Assembly: GCF_000317795.1 (NCBI RefSeq)
Contig: NC_019791.1
Location: forward strand, 930,001 to 994,000
Direction of reading: 5' to 3'
Length of the DNA: 64,000 nt
DNA from: Caldisphaera lagunensis DSM 15908
Lineage (GTDB): Archaea; Thermoproteota; Thermoprotei_A; Sulfolobales; Acidilobaceae
Under the pieces are notes generated by a model. It saw only the letters and a program-made list of their open reading frames with translations. It did not search any database and was not told the origin of the DNA. Below are positions 1 through 9,584 of the stretch, in pieces (the stretch's first letter is position 1; each line of letters starts with the position of its first letter). The position numbers and the translations under genes were made by a program.

Positions 1-221
1 AAATGTAATTTATGTTTACTAATAATTTATTTTGAAACTATTAACAATCATTATTATGGGCTCTTTAAAATCTTTACATGATTTTTTACGATCTTCTATT
101 ATTGATGATGTATCAAGGTTAAGTTCGTATCCAAACAAATCCTTATCTCGAGATAATTATATATTTAAATTTTCAATTAAATTAAATATATATGTAAATA
201 AAGATTTTGATAAAAATTCGC

Positions 222-1249
222 CTATATTATAGAATTTAAAATGCTTTCAAATTTTTCGCCAATGTTATCAATATCAAATCTTTTAGAGAATATCATTGCA
301 TTTGCCTTCATCAAATTATATAGTTTTTCATTTTTTATCAAATTGTATATTTCATTTGCATAATCTAAAGGATCTAGCGTATTTACTTTTATACCAGTAA
401 GACCATCTATATATGCATCATCAGGTATTCCTGGTCCCGCTATAACTGGTACAAAGTTTTGTGCTTCAGCAATAGTATAAGCAAATCCTTCATATTCGTA
501 TGGTGCTAACAATAAATAAGAATTGCAATAAAGATCTAATAGTTCTTTTAAGCTTATACAACATTTAGTTTCTATATCACTAAAGGTCTTATCTATTGGC
601 CAGTTTAAAACAATCTTTAATTTTATTTGAAGATTAAACTTTTCATTCAAAATTTTTACAGCTTCGTAGGAAACTTCTGGGTGCTTTCTATAATCTGCTC
701 CTGTATGTAAGATAAACTTTTCATTTTTATCTTTACAATTATTTATTGAAAAAAGTTCAGATTTTATAGGAGGATTAACTACATGATCACAATTAATGCC
801 TTTTTTAACTGCCTCATATCTAACTTTATTTGAGACACAAACGTTTATTTTATTATTATTATAAAGAAATTTATAGATTAGAAATTTCATAGATTTTAAG
901 TTTGGAGAAAGATGATGAATAATTCCAACTTTCCTTTTATGACTAATTGGAACAATGCCATTTAATATAACAACATCGTAATTCTTAACGGCTTTGCTAC
1001 CCTTATAGTACCACGAAAGAATATCTGATGTTTTATTATTAAATTTTCCAAAACTATAAAATCTTGCCTTTTCTAAGTTTACACTAAATATCTCTTTTCC
1101 AAACCTTATTGGATCTTTTGATATAATATTAGAGATAAGCAAAACATCGTGATTTTTGTTTATAAAATATTCTGCTAAGTTATATATATATATCTATTTA
1201 CTCCGTCTATAGTTGTTAGATCTCCGTATCGTGTTATGGCTATTTTCAA
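222..1249 (-). pseudogene. Family 4-like glycosyltransferase, frameshifted in a TA tract
   Basis: A GT-B fold glycosyltransferase that would transfer a sugar from a nucleotide donor, probably to a surface glycan. The longest open frame (222-1142) has the C-terminal donor-binding half, with the typical acidic motif EYEGFAYTIAEAQ followed by PVIAGPGIP. Its apparent start is internal. Upstream, a TTG at 1249 preceded by an AGGGG ribosome binding site opens a frame reading LKIAITRYGDLTTIDGVN, the classic N-terminus of this family. That frame hits a stop just after a (TA)6 tract at 1181-1192. Removing one TA unit joins the two frames and gives NRYIYNLAEYFINKNHDVLL. The gene is therefore broken by +2 nt, by real mutation, reversible slippage or sequencing error. 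A full product would be about 341 residues. Confidence 0.8.
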
Positions 1250-1589
1250 TAGTATCCCCTAATTTGATTATTTATTTTAATATATAAATATCTATTTGAA
1301 ATATATATTATTTTGCCTATATTTTTAATAATATTAAAGATTATTGAAATAAATTTTATAATAGATTATATTGAAAAAAATTCTAGGGATTTGTAATTAT
1401 TGTAATTTGAAATTGTCATATTTAAAAATTTTTCTCTAGGTTTTATTAAAATACCTAAATCAAAAAAGGTAAGAGGTAATCAAATTTATCTGATAAGAGT
1501 ATGTCTATAAATCCATAGAATAAATACGTCAATTGAAGATTATTAAAAATATAAATAAACAAAATCATTAACATGATTCTTATTTTAAT
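1250..1589. other. AT-rich intergenic region
   Basis: Very AT-rich sequence between the end of the large minus-strand operon (1590) and the glycosyltransferase start. Apart from the TATA box near 1283, I see no open frame, repeat or RNA fold I can support. Confidence 0.5.
1275..1290 (-). promoter_or_regulatory. TATA box for the glycosyltransferase
   Basis: On the minus strand this reads as an archaeal TATA element (TATTTATATATTAAAA). It is centred about 34 nt upstream of the TTG start at 1249, which leaves room for a short leader carrying the AGGGG ribosome binding site. It supports 1249, not 1142, as the original start. Confidence 0.45.
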
Positions 1590-3281
1590 TTATCTGAATT
1601 TCCCTATTATATAAACACTTGGAGTCATCAAAATTATATTTGATTCATTCGCAACATAATTTATTGAATTTATATCATATGTTGCATTAGGGTAAAAGGC
1701 GTAAACACCATATATAAAATAAGACCAAGAAAATTCATAATAACCTGTAGAGGAATTTACATTTAAAAATGGTGGGCCAAAGTCAATATAATAATGGAAA
1801 TCAAAATTTGGTGATAAATAACTAGTTATTCCTATACCTATACCAGCTTCACCAAAAGGCTCGCTATATGGAAAAGCTACAGTTGAATAACCTGCCCAAG
1901 TTGCATATAATGAAAATATTGAGACAAAAATTATTAATGAAACACCTAAAATTTTAACACCATAATTTATATTATTTGATTTATTTTTTTTATCTTTTTT
2001 ATTATTTTCATTTTTATCTTTAATTTTATAAAATAATAGTAACGAAAAACCAAAAGAAATTAAGGGTAAAAGATCTTTAGGCAATCTATCAGCCCATCCA
2101 ACACCTCCCATGCCTAATACCTGAAATGCAGCAATTAAACCGCTAAATAACATAAACATAAATGGAATCAGGATTTCAATTTTTTTATAAATTAGGCTGA
2201 ATAATAACAAAATTATAAAGGAAATAGACAATAGCGATATATAATCATCTGCTTTAATGCTTACTGCATATGTATAAGCTGGTAAAGCTCTTATTGCCTC
2301 TGAATATAAATGAGGTAATGTCTTAACTCCAGAAGATATTTCATTTGTTACAGGAATAAAATTTTGTTGTAACAAATTTCCACTAGCATAGATTATCCTC
2401 ATTAAATATGCGACTAAAAATGATGATAGCAAATAAAATGATTTTATTCTATACCTTTTAAACATTAACAATATAATGGAAACACCTAATACGCCAAACT
2501 CTAGCCATAAAGCTATGAGTTGATGATTAAAAATAGCAAATAAAAAAGATATAAAGAACATTATATAATCGTTCTTTTCTCCGGTTTTTAATGATCTAAC
2601 AAAAAACGCAACAGATAAAGCAAAAGGTATCAATGCGTAATCATTAGAAACCACATATGAAAAACTTGGTGATAAAATCAAATATGTTATAATTGCTACC
2701 CCCGTTTCTTTTCTATTTAATCCAAAAAATCTAAACATGATAAATACAAATGGAAGCGATAATAGAACAAATATTGATGTCCACCACTTTATTATAAAAT
2801 AAAATGGTGGAGAAGTTATTGAAGAAGTTTTCCCAAAGATTTCTAGTATAAAAAAGGCTAAGGTTAACCAATAACCTGGTTGCAATGAAGAAAATGTATT
2901 TTGCTGTATATGACCATTAGTCGTTATATATGTAGCTTGCAAGTTATGATTAAAAGAATCCTCAAAATCTGTCATGTAATAGTAATTTGATATATCAGGC
3001 CATAAATACCTTAATATAATTATTATGGCTATAGAATAAATTATTATTAATGTGCTTATTTTACCTTCTTTTTTTGTTGAGATTAGAGATGCAATTAAAA
3101 GCAATGATTCCATTAAAATAAACAAGATAGATATTATAGGAAACCTAGATAGGGGACCAAAAATATCATAAATTCCATAAACCCCTTCATTCCCTGATAA
3201 AAACATGTAATAAGCATATACAATACCTATCACAGTTGAAGAAATTAAAAATGAAATCAAAACAATTTTATCCCTATTCAT
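1590..3281 (-). CDS. Polytopic membrane protein, GT-C glycosyltransferase-like
   Basis: A 563-residue protein with roughly a dozen hydrophobic segments. The first large outward loop carries acidic residues (DFEDSFNHN, near residue 105), and a long extracytoplasmic tail follows the last membrane segment. That layout resembles GT-C glycosyltransferases (PMT/ArnT/oligosaccharyltransferase type), which use lipid-linked sugars, but no family motif is decisive. A Lys/Asn-rich cytoplasmic loop (about 420-440) splits the C-terminal helices. Its start overlaps the DUF58 gene end by 8 nt, so it is the last gene of the MoxR/DUF58 operon. Family assignment is inference; membrane location is clear. Confidence 0.6.
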   Translation of the reverse strand: MNRDKIVLISFLISSTVIGIVYAYYMFLSGNEGVYGIYDIFGPLSRFPIISILFILMESLLLIASLISTKKEGKISTLIIIYSIAIIIILRYLWPDISNYYYMTDFEDSFNHNLQATYITTNGHIQQNTFSSLQPGYWLTLAFFILEIFGKTSSITSPPFYFIIKWWTSIFVLLSLPFVFIMFRFFGLNRKETGVAIITYLILSPSFSYVVSNDYALIPFALSVAFFVRSLKTGEKNDYIMFFISFLFAIFNHQLIALWLEFGVLGVSIILLMFKRYRIKSFYLLSSFLVAYLMRIIYASGNLLQQNFIPVTNEISSGVKTLPHLYSEAIRALPAYTYAVSIKADDYISLLSISFIILLLFSLIYKKIEILIPFMFMLFSGLIAAFQVLGMGGVGWADRLPKDLLPLISFGFSLLLFYKIKDKNENNKKDKKNKSNNINYGVKILGVSLIIFVSIFSLYATWAGYSTVAFPYSEPFGEAGIGIGITSYLSPNFDFHYYIDFGPPFLNVNSSTGYYEFSWSYFIYGVYAFYPNATYDINSINYVANESNIILMTPSVYIIGKFR

Positions 3282-4428
3282 TTAGTCCACCAATTTCATT
3301 AAAGCTTTTAAAAATTTCAAATCCATTATTTTTTGCATATTCATAATTAATTTCGTATCTTTTTCTTATATTATAGCTAACCTCAATATCATCTATATAA
3401 ATCCATGGCTTTGATGGCTGTATTATTATACCCATAACTTTTTCATTAAATAATTCTTTAATTTTAAAAATCAAATCACTTAAAAGCTGTGAAACTATAA
3501 TTACCTTTGTATCTCCTGAACGCATATAATCGAGATCTTTAATGTTTTCTTTTATTTTTTCAGTCTTTTTTTTATAATAATCCAATAACCTATTGTATTC
3601 GGGATAATATTTTTTTAGCATATCTAAAATTAAAAGTAAAGCATTATAAATATTTTTGTTAACGCTTTTGATTTTTTCTCCATCATAAATGTAGACTTTT
3701 GAATTCATGTAATATGAAAACCTTAAGGCATTTAAAGCCTCTGTAGCTATATCATCTGCTGAATTTTCATCTGTTGATTCCAAGTCTATTATTATACTGC
3801 TACCGCCATACAAATCCCAGTAAAATTTTTTTACCATTATTTTACCCGTTTTGGCTGTTTTCTTCCAATCAATTCTCCTTGTATCATCTCCTGACCTTAA
3901 TTCATCTGTATAGGCATATTCTTCACCTAAACCAGTTATGTTTGATGGATTTGTATATCCTATGCCTAAAGATAAAAATTCTCTAATTTTTGTTAGTGAT
4001 TTAGGATAAACAGAAAATTTTACTGGGGGGTTAACATTTACTAAAAAAGTTTTTTCGAAAAGAAATGATTTCTTTTTTACCTTTAATGAATTTAACTCAT
4101 AGATACCAGATTTATTAGGTTTTATAATCATGATAAAAGAATTTTTTGAATTATCTTCGTTAATTTTACAAAAACTAAATGGAGGTATTAATTCTTCACC
4201 TTTTCTATCGCCTTCTATATGAAGGATTAAGCTATATTCTTCCCCTCTTTTCATCTCTAGATAATTTATTAAAGGTTTTAAATAGAATCTAGGCTTTCTT
4301 ATTGATAAATAATCAATAATAGAAAATGTTAAAATTAGGGAAGAAATAACAAGAAAATCAATTATTTTAAATGAAATACCAAATGCGATCAAAAATAATG
4401 AAAAAATTAAAAAGATCTTGCCAATCAA
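3274..4428 (-). CDS. DUF58 protein, MoxR partner
   Basis: A 384-residue protein with two N-terminal membrane helices (about 1-40), a beta-rich middle and the diagnostic DUF58 core (RSGDDTRRIDWKKTAKTGK, about 178-196), followed by a von Willebrand A-like domain in which the segment IIIDLES stands for the metal-site strand. DUF58 proteins accompany MoxR ATPases and are thought to help assemble or activate membrane or secreted complexes. The TTG start at 4428 overlaps the MoxR stop (TTGA), a classic translational coupling. The vWA metal site looks incomplete (DLES, not DxSxS), which is common in DUF58. Confidence 0.85.
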   Translation of the reverse strand: MIGKIFLIFSLFLIAFGISFKIIDFLVISSLILTFSIIDYLSIRKPRFYLKPLINYLEMKRGEEYSLILHIEGDRKGEELIPPFSFCKINEDNSKNSFIMIIKPNKSGIYELNSLKVKKKSFLFEKTFLVNVNPPVKFSVYPKSLTKIREFLSLGIGYTNPSNITGLGEEYAYTDELRSGDDTRRIDWKKTAKTGKIMVKKFYWDLYGGSSIIIDLESTDENSADDIATEALNALRFSYYMNSKVYIYDGEKIKSVNKNIYNALLLILDMLKKYYPEYNRLLDYYKKKTEKIKENIKDLDYMRSGDTKVIIVSQLLSDLIFKIKELFNEKVMGIIIQPSKPWIYIDDIEVSYNIRKRYEINYEYAKNNGFEIFKSFNEIGGLNE

Positions 4429-5336
4429 ATCTTTGGCACCTTAACATTTCTTAAAGCATTTTCTATTATATTATCAGGATTAGCACTTTCACTTGATATT
4501 CTATGTCTCAAAACATGATATGAGACCTTCTTTACATCATCTGGTATAACATAATCCCTACCATCTAAAAATGCGTTTACTCTTGATAACTTAAGCACCC
4601 AGAGAGAAGATCTAACGCTCAAATTACCAAATTTCCTAACCTCATTTATTATATCCAAAATATATCCCAAAATCTCATCACTTATCTTAACATTTTTTAT
4701 GCTTTCTCTCATATCAAATATTAAGTCCTTGTTTATTATTGGCTTAATAGATGGGGTATCTAAAATATCTACCCTTCTTAATATCTCTATCTCTTCATCT
4801 CTTGAAGGTAAACTAATTACAATTTTAGATGAAAACCTATCTATTTGAGTTATTGTTAATGGAAAAATGCCTCCAGTATCATATGGGACTTGAGTTGCTA
4901 TTACCAAAAATGGGTCCGGTAATTTTATTGTATTTAGATCTATTGTTACTTGTTTTTCTTGCATTGCCTCCAATAATGCTGATTGTGTTCTTGGAGGTGC
5001 TCTGTTAAACTCGTCTATTAAAACAATGTTGCTAAATATTGGTCCCTCTCTTATCTTGAATTCCTTTTTTTCAGGATCCCATATAGATGTACCTATTATA
5101 TCAGAAGGTAGCAAATCTGATACCATTTGAATTCTTTTAAATTCAACTCCAATTGCTTGGGAAAAAAGCTTCGCGATTGTTGTCTTTCCTAATCCCTGGT
5201 ATCCTTCAAGTAATATATGTCCTCCTGAAATTAAGTTTTCAAGCATTATTTCAATAACTTCTTTTCCTCCAACATAATATTTACCTATGGTATTTATTAT
5301 TTCATTTTTTATTTTAGCTGCTCCTTCAGGCTTCAT
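4425..5336 (-). CDS. MoxR-family AAA+ ATPase
   Basis: A MoxR-type chaperone ATPase that remodels client proteins, usually a vWA-domain partner. It has Walker A (GYQGLGKTT), Walker B (VLIDEFNRAPP), the Sensor 1 region (LVIATQVP), an arginine-finger region (ITQIDRFSSK) and a C-terminal lid with RSSLWVLKLSR. An in-frame TTG at 5351 is possible, but the ATG at 5336 sits 7 nt after a strong GAGGAG site and gives a 303-residue product of usual MoxR length, so I prefer it. The gene overlaps the DUF4350 gene upstream and the DUF58 gene downstream. Confidence 0.93.
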   Translation of the reverse strand: MKPEGAAKIKNEIINTIGKYYVGGKEVIEIMLENLISGGHILLEGYQGLGKTTIAKLFSQAIGVEFKRIQMVSDLLPSDIIGTSIWDPEKKEFKIREGPIFSNIVLIDEFNRAPPRTQSALLEAMQEKQVTIDLNTIKLPDPFLVIATQVPYDTGGIFPLTITQIDRFSSKIVISLPSRDEEIEILRRVDILDTPSIKPIINKDLIFDMRESIKNVKISDEILGYILDIINEVRKFGNLSVRSSLWVLKLSRVNAFLDGRDYVIPDDVKKVSYHVLRHRISSESANPDNIIENALRNVKVPKI

Positions 5337-6234
5337 TATTTCTCTCCTCAAGTATTTTTCTCAAAATTTTCTCATCCCAATCTGGGTGCTCCCTTATCAA
5401 ATCTGCTATTTTTGGATAATTTATTTCTTTTGATGAAGGGTATATGTTGTAAATAATTGATGAAATTAAAAATAATAAGGCAAAAATTAAAACTTGAACA
5501 TAAGGGTAATTAAAAATTTCTGATATGTTCAATATTAACAATTTCATTTTATATTGAGGTAATTGTGGTAGCAGGAATGTTGCTATATAATATTTCTTTA
5601 ATTTTAATAATTCTATGTTATTGTGATTATTAATTCTAATTAAATAATTAGTAAAAAAGTATTGATCTGAAATAACTATTACTTCCCCTTTACCTATGCT
5701 TTGTTCTGATATAACTGAAAAGGGACCATATGTAACATTATTTTTTAGTTTTATATATGAAAAGAATGATGTGTTAGCTAATGTATTCCCATTTTTTAAA
5801 TATGAAGTTGAAAAAAGAACAATTTTACTTGAATTAAATATTGCTAATGGAAATAGAGGTGAATTATAGTTAAAAACATTGTCTAAAACAGTATAATTAT
5901 AAGTGTATATGCTAGATCCAATACCATTTAGCAAGTAATTTACATTTGATCCATTTCCTACTATTATTAAAGTTCCTCCTCTGTTTAAAAATGAATTTAA
6001 ATAATATAGATTTAAATTATTAGGCTTAATTTGAACAGGTAATATTAATATTCCATTAATTTTTGATAATTGAGATGGGTTATCAACAATTCCTGATGAG
6101 TTTTTATATAATAAAGAAAATCCATCCCAAGCATTATTAAATGGTGAAAATGGTTGGTATGTTGGAAAATAGATTATTAGACAAATAATTATAAAAATAG
6201 AAATAAATAAACCAATATTTAATTTGCTAATCAT
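5326..6234 (-). CDS. DUF4350-like membrane-anchored protein
   Basis: A 302-residue protein with one membrane helix near each end (about 7-25 and 245-263) and an extracytoplasmic domain between them. That domain resembles DUF4350 / GATase-like folds: the segment LNRGGTLIIVGNGSN and then GKGEVIVISDQYFFTN are typical. The short cytoplasmic tail is charged. DUF4350 genes are regular neighbours of moxR and DUF58 genes in bacteria and archaea. The ATG follows GGTGAGG and overlaps the end of the upstream gene, so all these proteins are likely made together. Molecular function is unknown. Confidence 0.75.
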   Translation of the reverse strand: MISKLNIGLFISIFIIICLIIYFPTYQPFSPFNNAWDGFSLLYKNSSGIVDNPSQLSKINGILILPVQIKPNNLNLYYLNSFLNRGGTLIIVGNGSNVNYLLNGIGSSIYTYNYTVLDNVFNYNSPLFPLAIFNSSKIVLFSTSYLKNGNTLANTSFFSYIKLKNNVTYGPFSVISEQSIGKGEVIVISDQYFFTNYLIRINNHNNIELLKLKKYYIATFLLPQLPQYKMKLLILNISEIFNYPYVQVLIFALLFLISSIIYNIYPSSKEINYPKIADLIREHPDWDEKILRKILEERNNEA

Positions 6235-8095
6235 TTAACCTCACCGATAAGAGTATTAGCAATTCGTTTCTCTCTTCTTCACTTAATCCATATCCATAAA
6301 TTTCTTTTTCTAGTAATTTGTTAATCTTATCAAACATATCTTCTTTATTCCTAACTTTATTCTTAATTAGTGAAAAATACTCCCTTAATGTCATATATTC
6401 TTCCAAATCTATTCCCAAAAAAGTTTTAACATTATTAATAAAAACATTAAATGCATTTCTAATCTCTTCTCTCTTTAAATCAATTTTGTTTTGTCTTTTT
6501 CTATTAACTTCATTTCTAATCTCTTCTCCTCTCTTCTCTTTCTTCTTCTTTCTTTCATTTTCCTTGTTTAAAGCATAGGCATACCTTGATCCTCCAAATA
6601 ATATAGTTATACCAAAGGCTATAAAAAGAGGATTAATTATAATAATTCTTTTAGTTGCATATGCAGGATTATAAATGTTCTCATTAGCTGTTGAGTTTAT
6701 TAGTATTGTTGAGTAAAAATTCATATAGTATATTGGTATTTTGATATTTAATGAAAAACTTCCATCAGGATTAGTTATGCTTGATTTATTTTCATTAAAT
6801 GCATAAACATTTATAATACCTTTTATCGGAGTTGAATTATAAAATAACTTGCCATGAATTGTTATTGTCTGGCCTGCTATTGCTATCAAAGGTGTAATTA
6901 CACTAATATTAGTAAAAAGCCTATAAACTTTTATATTTATAGATGAAGTTGATTTATAATATAATTCATGAGATGGTACAAATGCTTTTATTGTATAATT
7001 TCCATTTTCTACATTTGGAATTAATAAGTTATAGCTAAAGGTACCATTATAATTTAATCTTACCTTTATTAAATTGTTATTAAATTCTATAAACAAATAT
7101 TGTTGACCAAAGTTGCTATAAGTATTGTTTTCTGAATAATTTCCATATATCTTTATATAGGTATCTGGCAATACATTAGTATTATTTGTGTTTAAATTTA
7201 TTTTAGGCTTGAAATAATTTAGTTTAATACAAACAAATGAAGAGTTTTCTCTTAGATTTTCATATTTATAAGGAATAAAATATGCATAAATACATGTCTT
7301 ATTCTCATAAATGTAAGGTATTTTATAATTTATTGAAAAATTACCAGAATCATTTGTTGTTAAATTGGTTTCATTATTATAAAATAATATCATAACAGTA
7401 GCATTAGCTAGCCCTATATTTAAGTATGTGACATTGCCATAAATTTTTGTTGTATTTCCAAGCCATGCAGATGAAACGTTTGAGTAGAGCTTTACAGATA
7501 CATTACCTTTTGATTCATATATATCATTTTGTAATTCATATATGAAAGAAGTTAAATTCCCCTCAGACTTCTTTATTTCATTTATACCATTTGTTAAATA
7601 CGAATAAGGACCGATCGAATTTTTTAAAACAGAACCCAGATATGATAGCCATAGTGTAGAAGCGTTAGCCTTCTTCAACGTATTTAATGCTATTAATGAT
7701 AGGTTATATGAATATGATAAATTCCCTATTTCTAGGTAATGATAACCTAGAGAAATATTATTTTCTGTTTCATTAAGTTGTGTAATAATCATGTTGATAT
7801 AAGTGTTAAACCTTTTTACTAAATCATTGATTTCAGGATTATTGATGAAAGAAGTATTGCTTATTAATTTTAAAATTGATTTTGCATATGAATAATTTCC
7901 TAAATATGTTTCATGCATTACCTTATAATAAGCCAACGATAGCAATAGGTTTTGACTTGTTATTTCATAAGGATTTGCTATCTTTTCTGAATAATAAGAC
8001 CTAAAGTAAATTAAAGGATAGGCTATTGTCGCTATAATTATAGCTATCAATACTATTGTTATTATAATATCATACCTTCGGGACAGGTATACCAA
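6227..8095 (-). CDS. Large membrane protein with Ig-like repeats and DUF4129-like tail
   Basis: A 622-residue type of surface protein: an N-terminal membrane helix (about 10-30), a helical region (about 35-190), three beta-sandwich repeats of carboxypeptidase-regulatory/Ig-like type (about 195-480, each with a DGSF/DSGNFS turn), a second helix (about 488-508), a very basic Lys/Arg/Glu stretch, and a cytoplasmic end (TLREYFSLI onward) resembling the DUF4129 tail found beside MoxR/DUF58/transglutaminase genes. The outer part is full of N-x-S/T sequons. Start is TTG at 8095 after an AGGTG site. I infer it is the large exported subunit of the MoxR system. Confidence 0.6.
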   Translation of the reverse strand: MVYLSRRYDIIITIVLIAIIIATIAYPLIYFRSYYSEKIANPYEITSQNLLLSLAYYKVMHETYLGNYSYAKSILKLISNTSFINNPEINDLVKRFNTYINMIITQLNETENNISLGYHYLEIGNLSYSYNLSLIALNTLKKANASTLWLSYLGSVLKNSIGPYSYLTNGINEIKKSEGNLTSFIYELQNDIYESKGNVSVKLYSNVSSAWLGNTTKIYGNVTYLNIGLANATVMILFYNNETNLTTNDSGNFSINYKIPYIYENKTCIYAYFIPYKYENLRENSSFVCIKLNYFKPKINLNTNNTNVLPDTYIKIYGNYSENNTYSNFGQQYLFIEFNNNLIKVRLNYNGTFSYNLLIPNVENGNYTIKAFVPSHELYYKSTSSINIKVYRLFTNISVITPLIAIAGQTITIHGKLFYNSTPIKGIINVYAFNENKSSITNPDGSFSLNIKIPIYYMNFYSTILINSTANENIYNPAYATKRIIIINPLFIAFGITILFGGSRYAYALNKENERKKKKEKRGEEIRNEVNRKRQNKIDLKREEIRNAFNVFINNVKTFLGIDLEEYMTLREYFSLIKNKVRNKEDMFDKINKLLEKEIYGYGLSEEERNELLILLSVRLND

Positions 8096-8324
8096 TTAGA
8101 CTTAACACCTCTAATAAAGCTATAGAGATAAATAATAATAACAATGCTATACCTATATAATTCTTTTTAGCCCGTGGAGCTATTATACGGTATGATACCA
8201 AATATATTAGAGCATATAAACCTATATATGGTCCAAGTTCATTAACATTAAGAAATGCTAAAGATATAAACGATAAAGATATTAATATTGATATTGTTAG
8301 AATAAACTTATTAGATCTATCCAT
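8070..8324 (-). CDS. Small three-helix membrane protein
   Basis: An 84-residue protein made almost wholly of three hydrophobic helices (about 8-26, 30-47, 57-77). I do not recognise the family. It overlaps both neighbours (26 nt with the Ig-repeat gene, 8 nt with the gene before) and has a good GGGTGA site before its ATG, so it is a genuine operon member and likely a membrane subunit of the same complex. Confidence 0.7.
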   Translation of the reverse strand: MDRSNKFILTISILISLSFISLAFLNVNELGPYIGLYALIYLVSYRIIAPRAKKNYIGIALLLLFISIALLEVLSLIGIPVPKV

Positions 8325-9018
8325 TTAAAATTTCACCCTCTAATATGATACCATTTTGATTTTTTGCCTCCCTAACAAAATGTATTGGTTTCCCATAATA
8401 TTTTGATAGGGATGAAAGAGCGATGCTACTTTCTAAATGACCTAAACACTTCTCATATCTAGGTATGTTTAAATACCTTCCCTTTGGATTTATAATATTT
8501 ATTATTAATTCTGATTTATTTTCAACATCATTTTTAATTAGCTTAACATCGTCAGCTAAATCAAGATGCTCTATCAAAATTTTCTTTAAAAAAGATTCAT
8601 CTCTTTCATCACCTTCCTTATTTATTGGAGGAGTTGGAATGAAAACTGTTACACCTCTTTCATTTAATATCCTTAAAGGAGAGCTAATTATTTTATTCAC
8701 ATGATCTTTTTCAAAATACTCATTTTCTTCATAAGGTATAAACGCGATATCTCTACCTTCTTTATTTAAGTAAATTCCCTTTCCCCTTGCATCAAACTCC
8801 TCTAATATTGCCTCTATATTTAATGCTGAACTTTCTATCATTTCCCTAATTACATAAGGAAAAATATAATTATCTGATATTGAAAAAGAGGCGAGACCAA
8901 TTATGAAGATTCCCAAGAAAACATAAAATAATTCCATATAGTTAATTACAAATATGGAAAATACCATTACTGGAATTGATATTGATAATAATAAAATACC
9001 TAGTTCTTTAAGTTTCAT
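8317..9018 (-). CDS. Membrane-anchored protein of unknown function
   Basis: A 233-residue protein with two N-terminal helices (about 5-48) and a soluble alpha/beta domain of about 180 residues. The domain contains DARGKGIYL, a stretch IAFIPYEENEYFEKDH, and a C-terminal segment ending in EGEILNG. I do not recognise a catalytic motif. ATG start after GGTG, overlapping the next gene by 8 nt. Its position between the DUF1616 pair and the MoxR genes suggests a structural or regulatory subunit of the same membrane system. Confidence 0.7.
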   Translation of the reverse strand: MKLKELGILLLSISIPVMVFSIFVINYMELFYVFLGIFIIGLASFSISDNYIFPYVIREMIESSALNIEAILEEFDARGKGIYLNKEGRDIAFIPYEENEYFEKDHVNKIISSPLRILNERGVTVFIPTPPINKEGDERDESFLKKILIEHLDLADDVKLIKNDVENKSELIINIINPKGRYLNIPRYEKCLGHLESSIALSSLSKYYGKPIHFVREAKNQNGIILEGEILNG

Positions 9019-9020
9019 TA

Positions 9021-9584
9021 TTATAACACCTTCATCAAATAGTAATTAAATTTCCTATATGAAGAAAGTATTAGCATTGATAGTGAAAAAATGTATAAAG
9101 ATAAAGATACTGAAAGAACTGTTAGGCCTTGAGGTAATAAATTTAATATGAGACCTATTAAAGGTATTATAGCTAAACTTATTGCTATATATATCGCAAC
9201 TCTTTCCAATTCTCCCCAATCATTTTTATTTGGATAAATGCTTTCAACAACTCCATAACCTGGATAAAAGAAAAGAATTGGTGATACTAAAATTCCTTTA
9301 ACTAAAATATATTTATCAGGTATAAAAATTGAAGAAATCATAGATACTGATATTATTAATAAAGAAATTAATACCCAAGAGTTTCTTATACTAAAAAAAT
9401 ATGAGAGAAAATTTCTTGGATAATTAGTATACTTTATTTTATTATCTTCTATTAATTTGTATATAAACCTTGCTATATCAACATCTTTAATATTATTGTT
9501 TTTCATATTATTAATAATATCTATAATTTTTATTTTACTATTTTTCTCAATTATTTTTATTATATCTTCTTCTCTCAATCCCAT
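9021..9584 (-). CDS. DUF1616 membrane domain protein with helical N-terminus
   Basis: A 187-residue protein. Residues 1-55 form a small helical, winged-helix-like domain; residues 65-185 contain four membrane helices with the DUF1616 signature (FFYPGYGVVESIYP, then ELERVAIYIAISLAIIPLIG). In most archaea DUF1616 is one protein with this membrane part followed by an extracellular beta domain. Here the beta domain is encoded separately just upstream (9585-10058). ATG start after GGTGGGA with no gap to the neighbour, so the two are co-translated. Confidence 0.75.
   Translation of the reverse strand: MGLREEDIIKIIEKNSKIKIIDIINNMKNNNIKDVDIARFIYKLIEDNKIKYTNYPRNFLSYFFSIRNSWVLISLLIISVSMISSIFIPDKYILVKGILVSPILFFYPGYGVVESIYPNKNDWGELERVAIYIAISLAIIPLIGLILNLLPQGLTVLSVSLSLYIFSLSMLILSSYRKFNYYLMKVL

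Noticed and set aside
32-232. 66-codon open frame at the left edge
   Set aside because: No ribosome binding site, no recognisable protein, and composition typical of non-coding AT-rich DNA.
6318-6578. 86-codon plus-strand frame rich in Leu, Phe and Ser
   Set aside because: It is the reverse of the Lys/Glu/Arg-rich cytoplasmic part of the 6227-8095 gene, so it is an antisense shadow.
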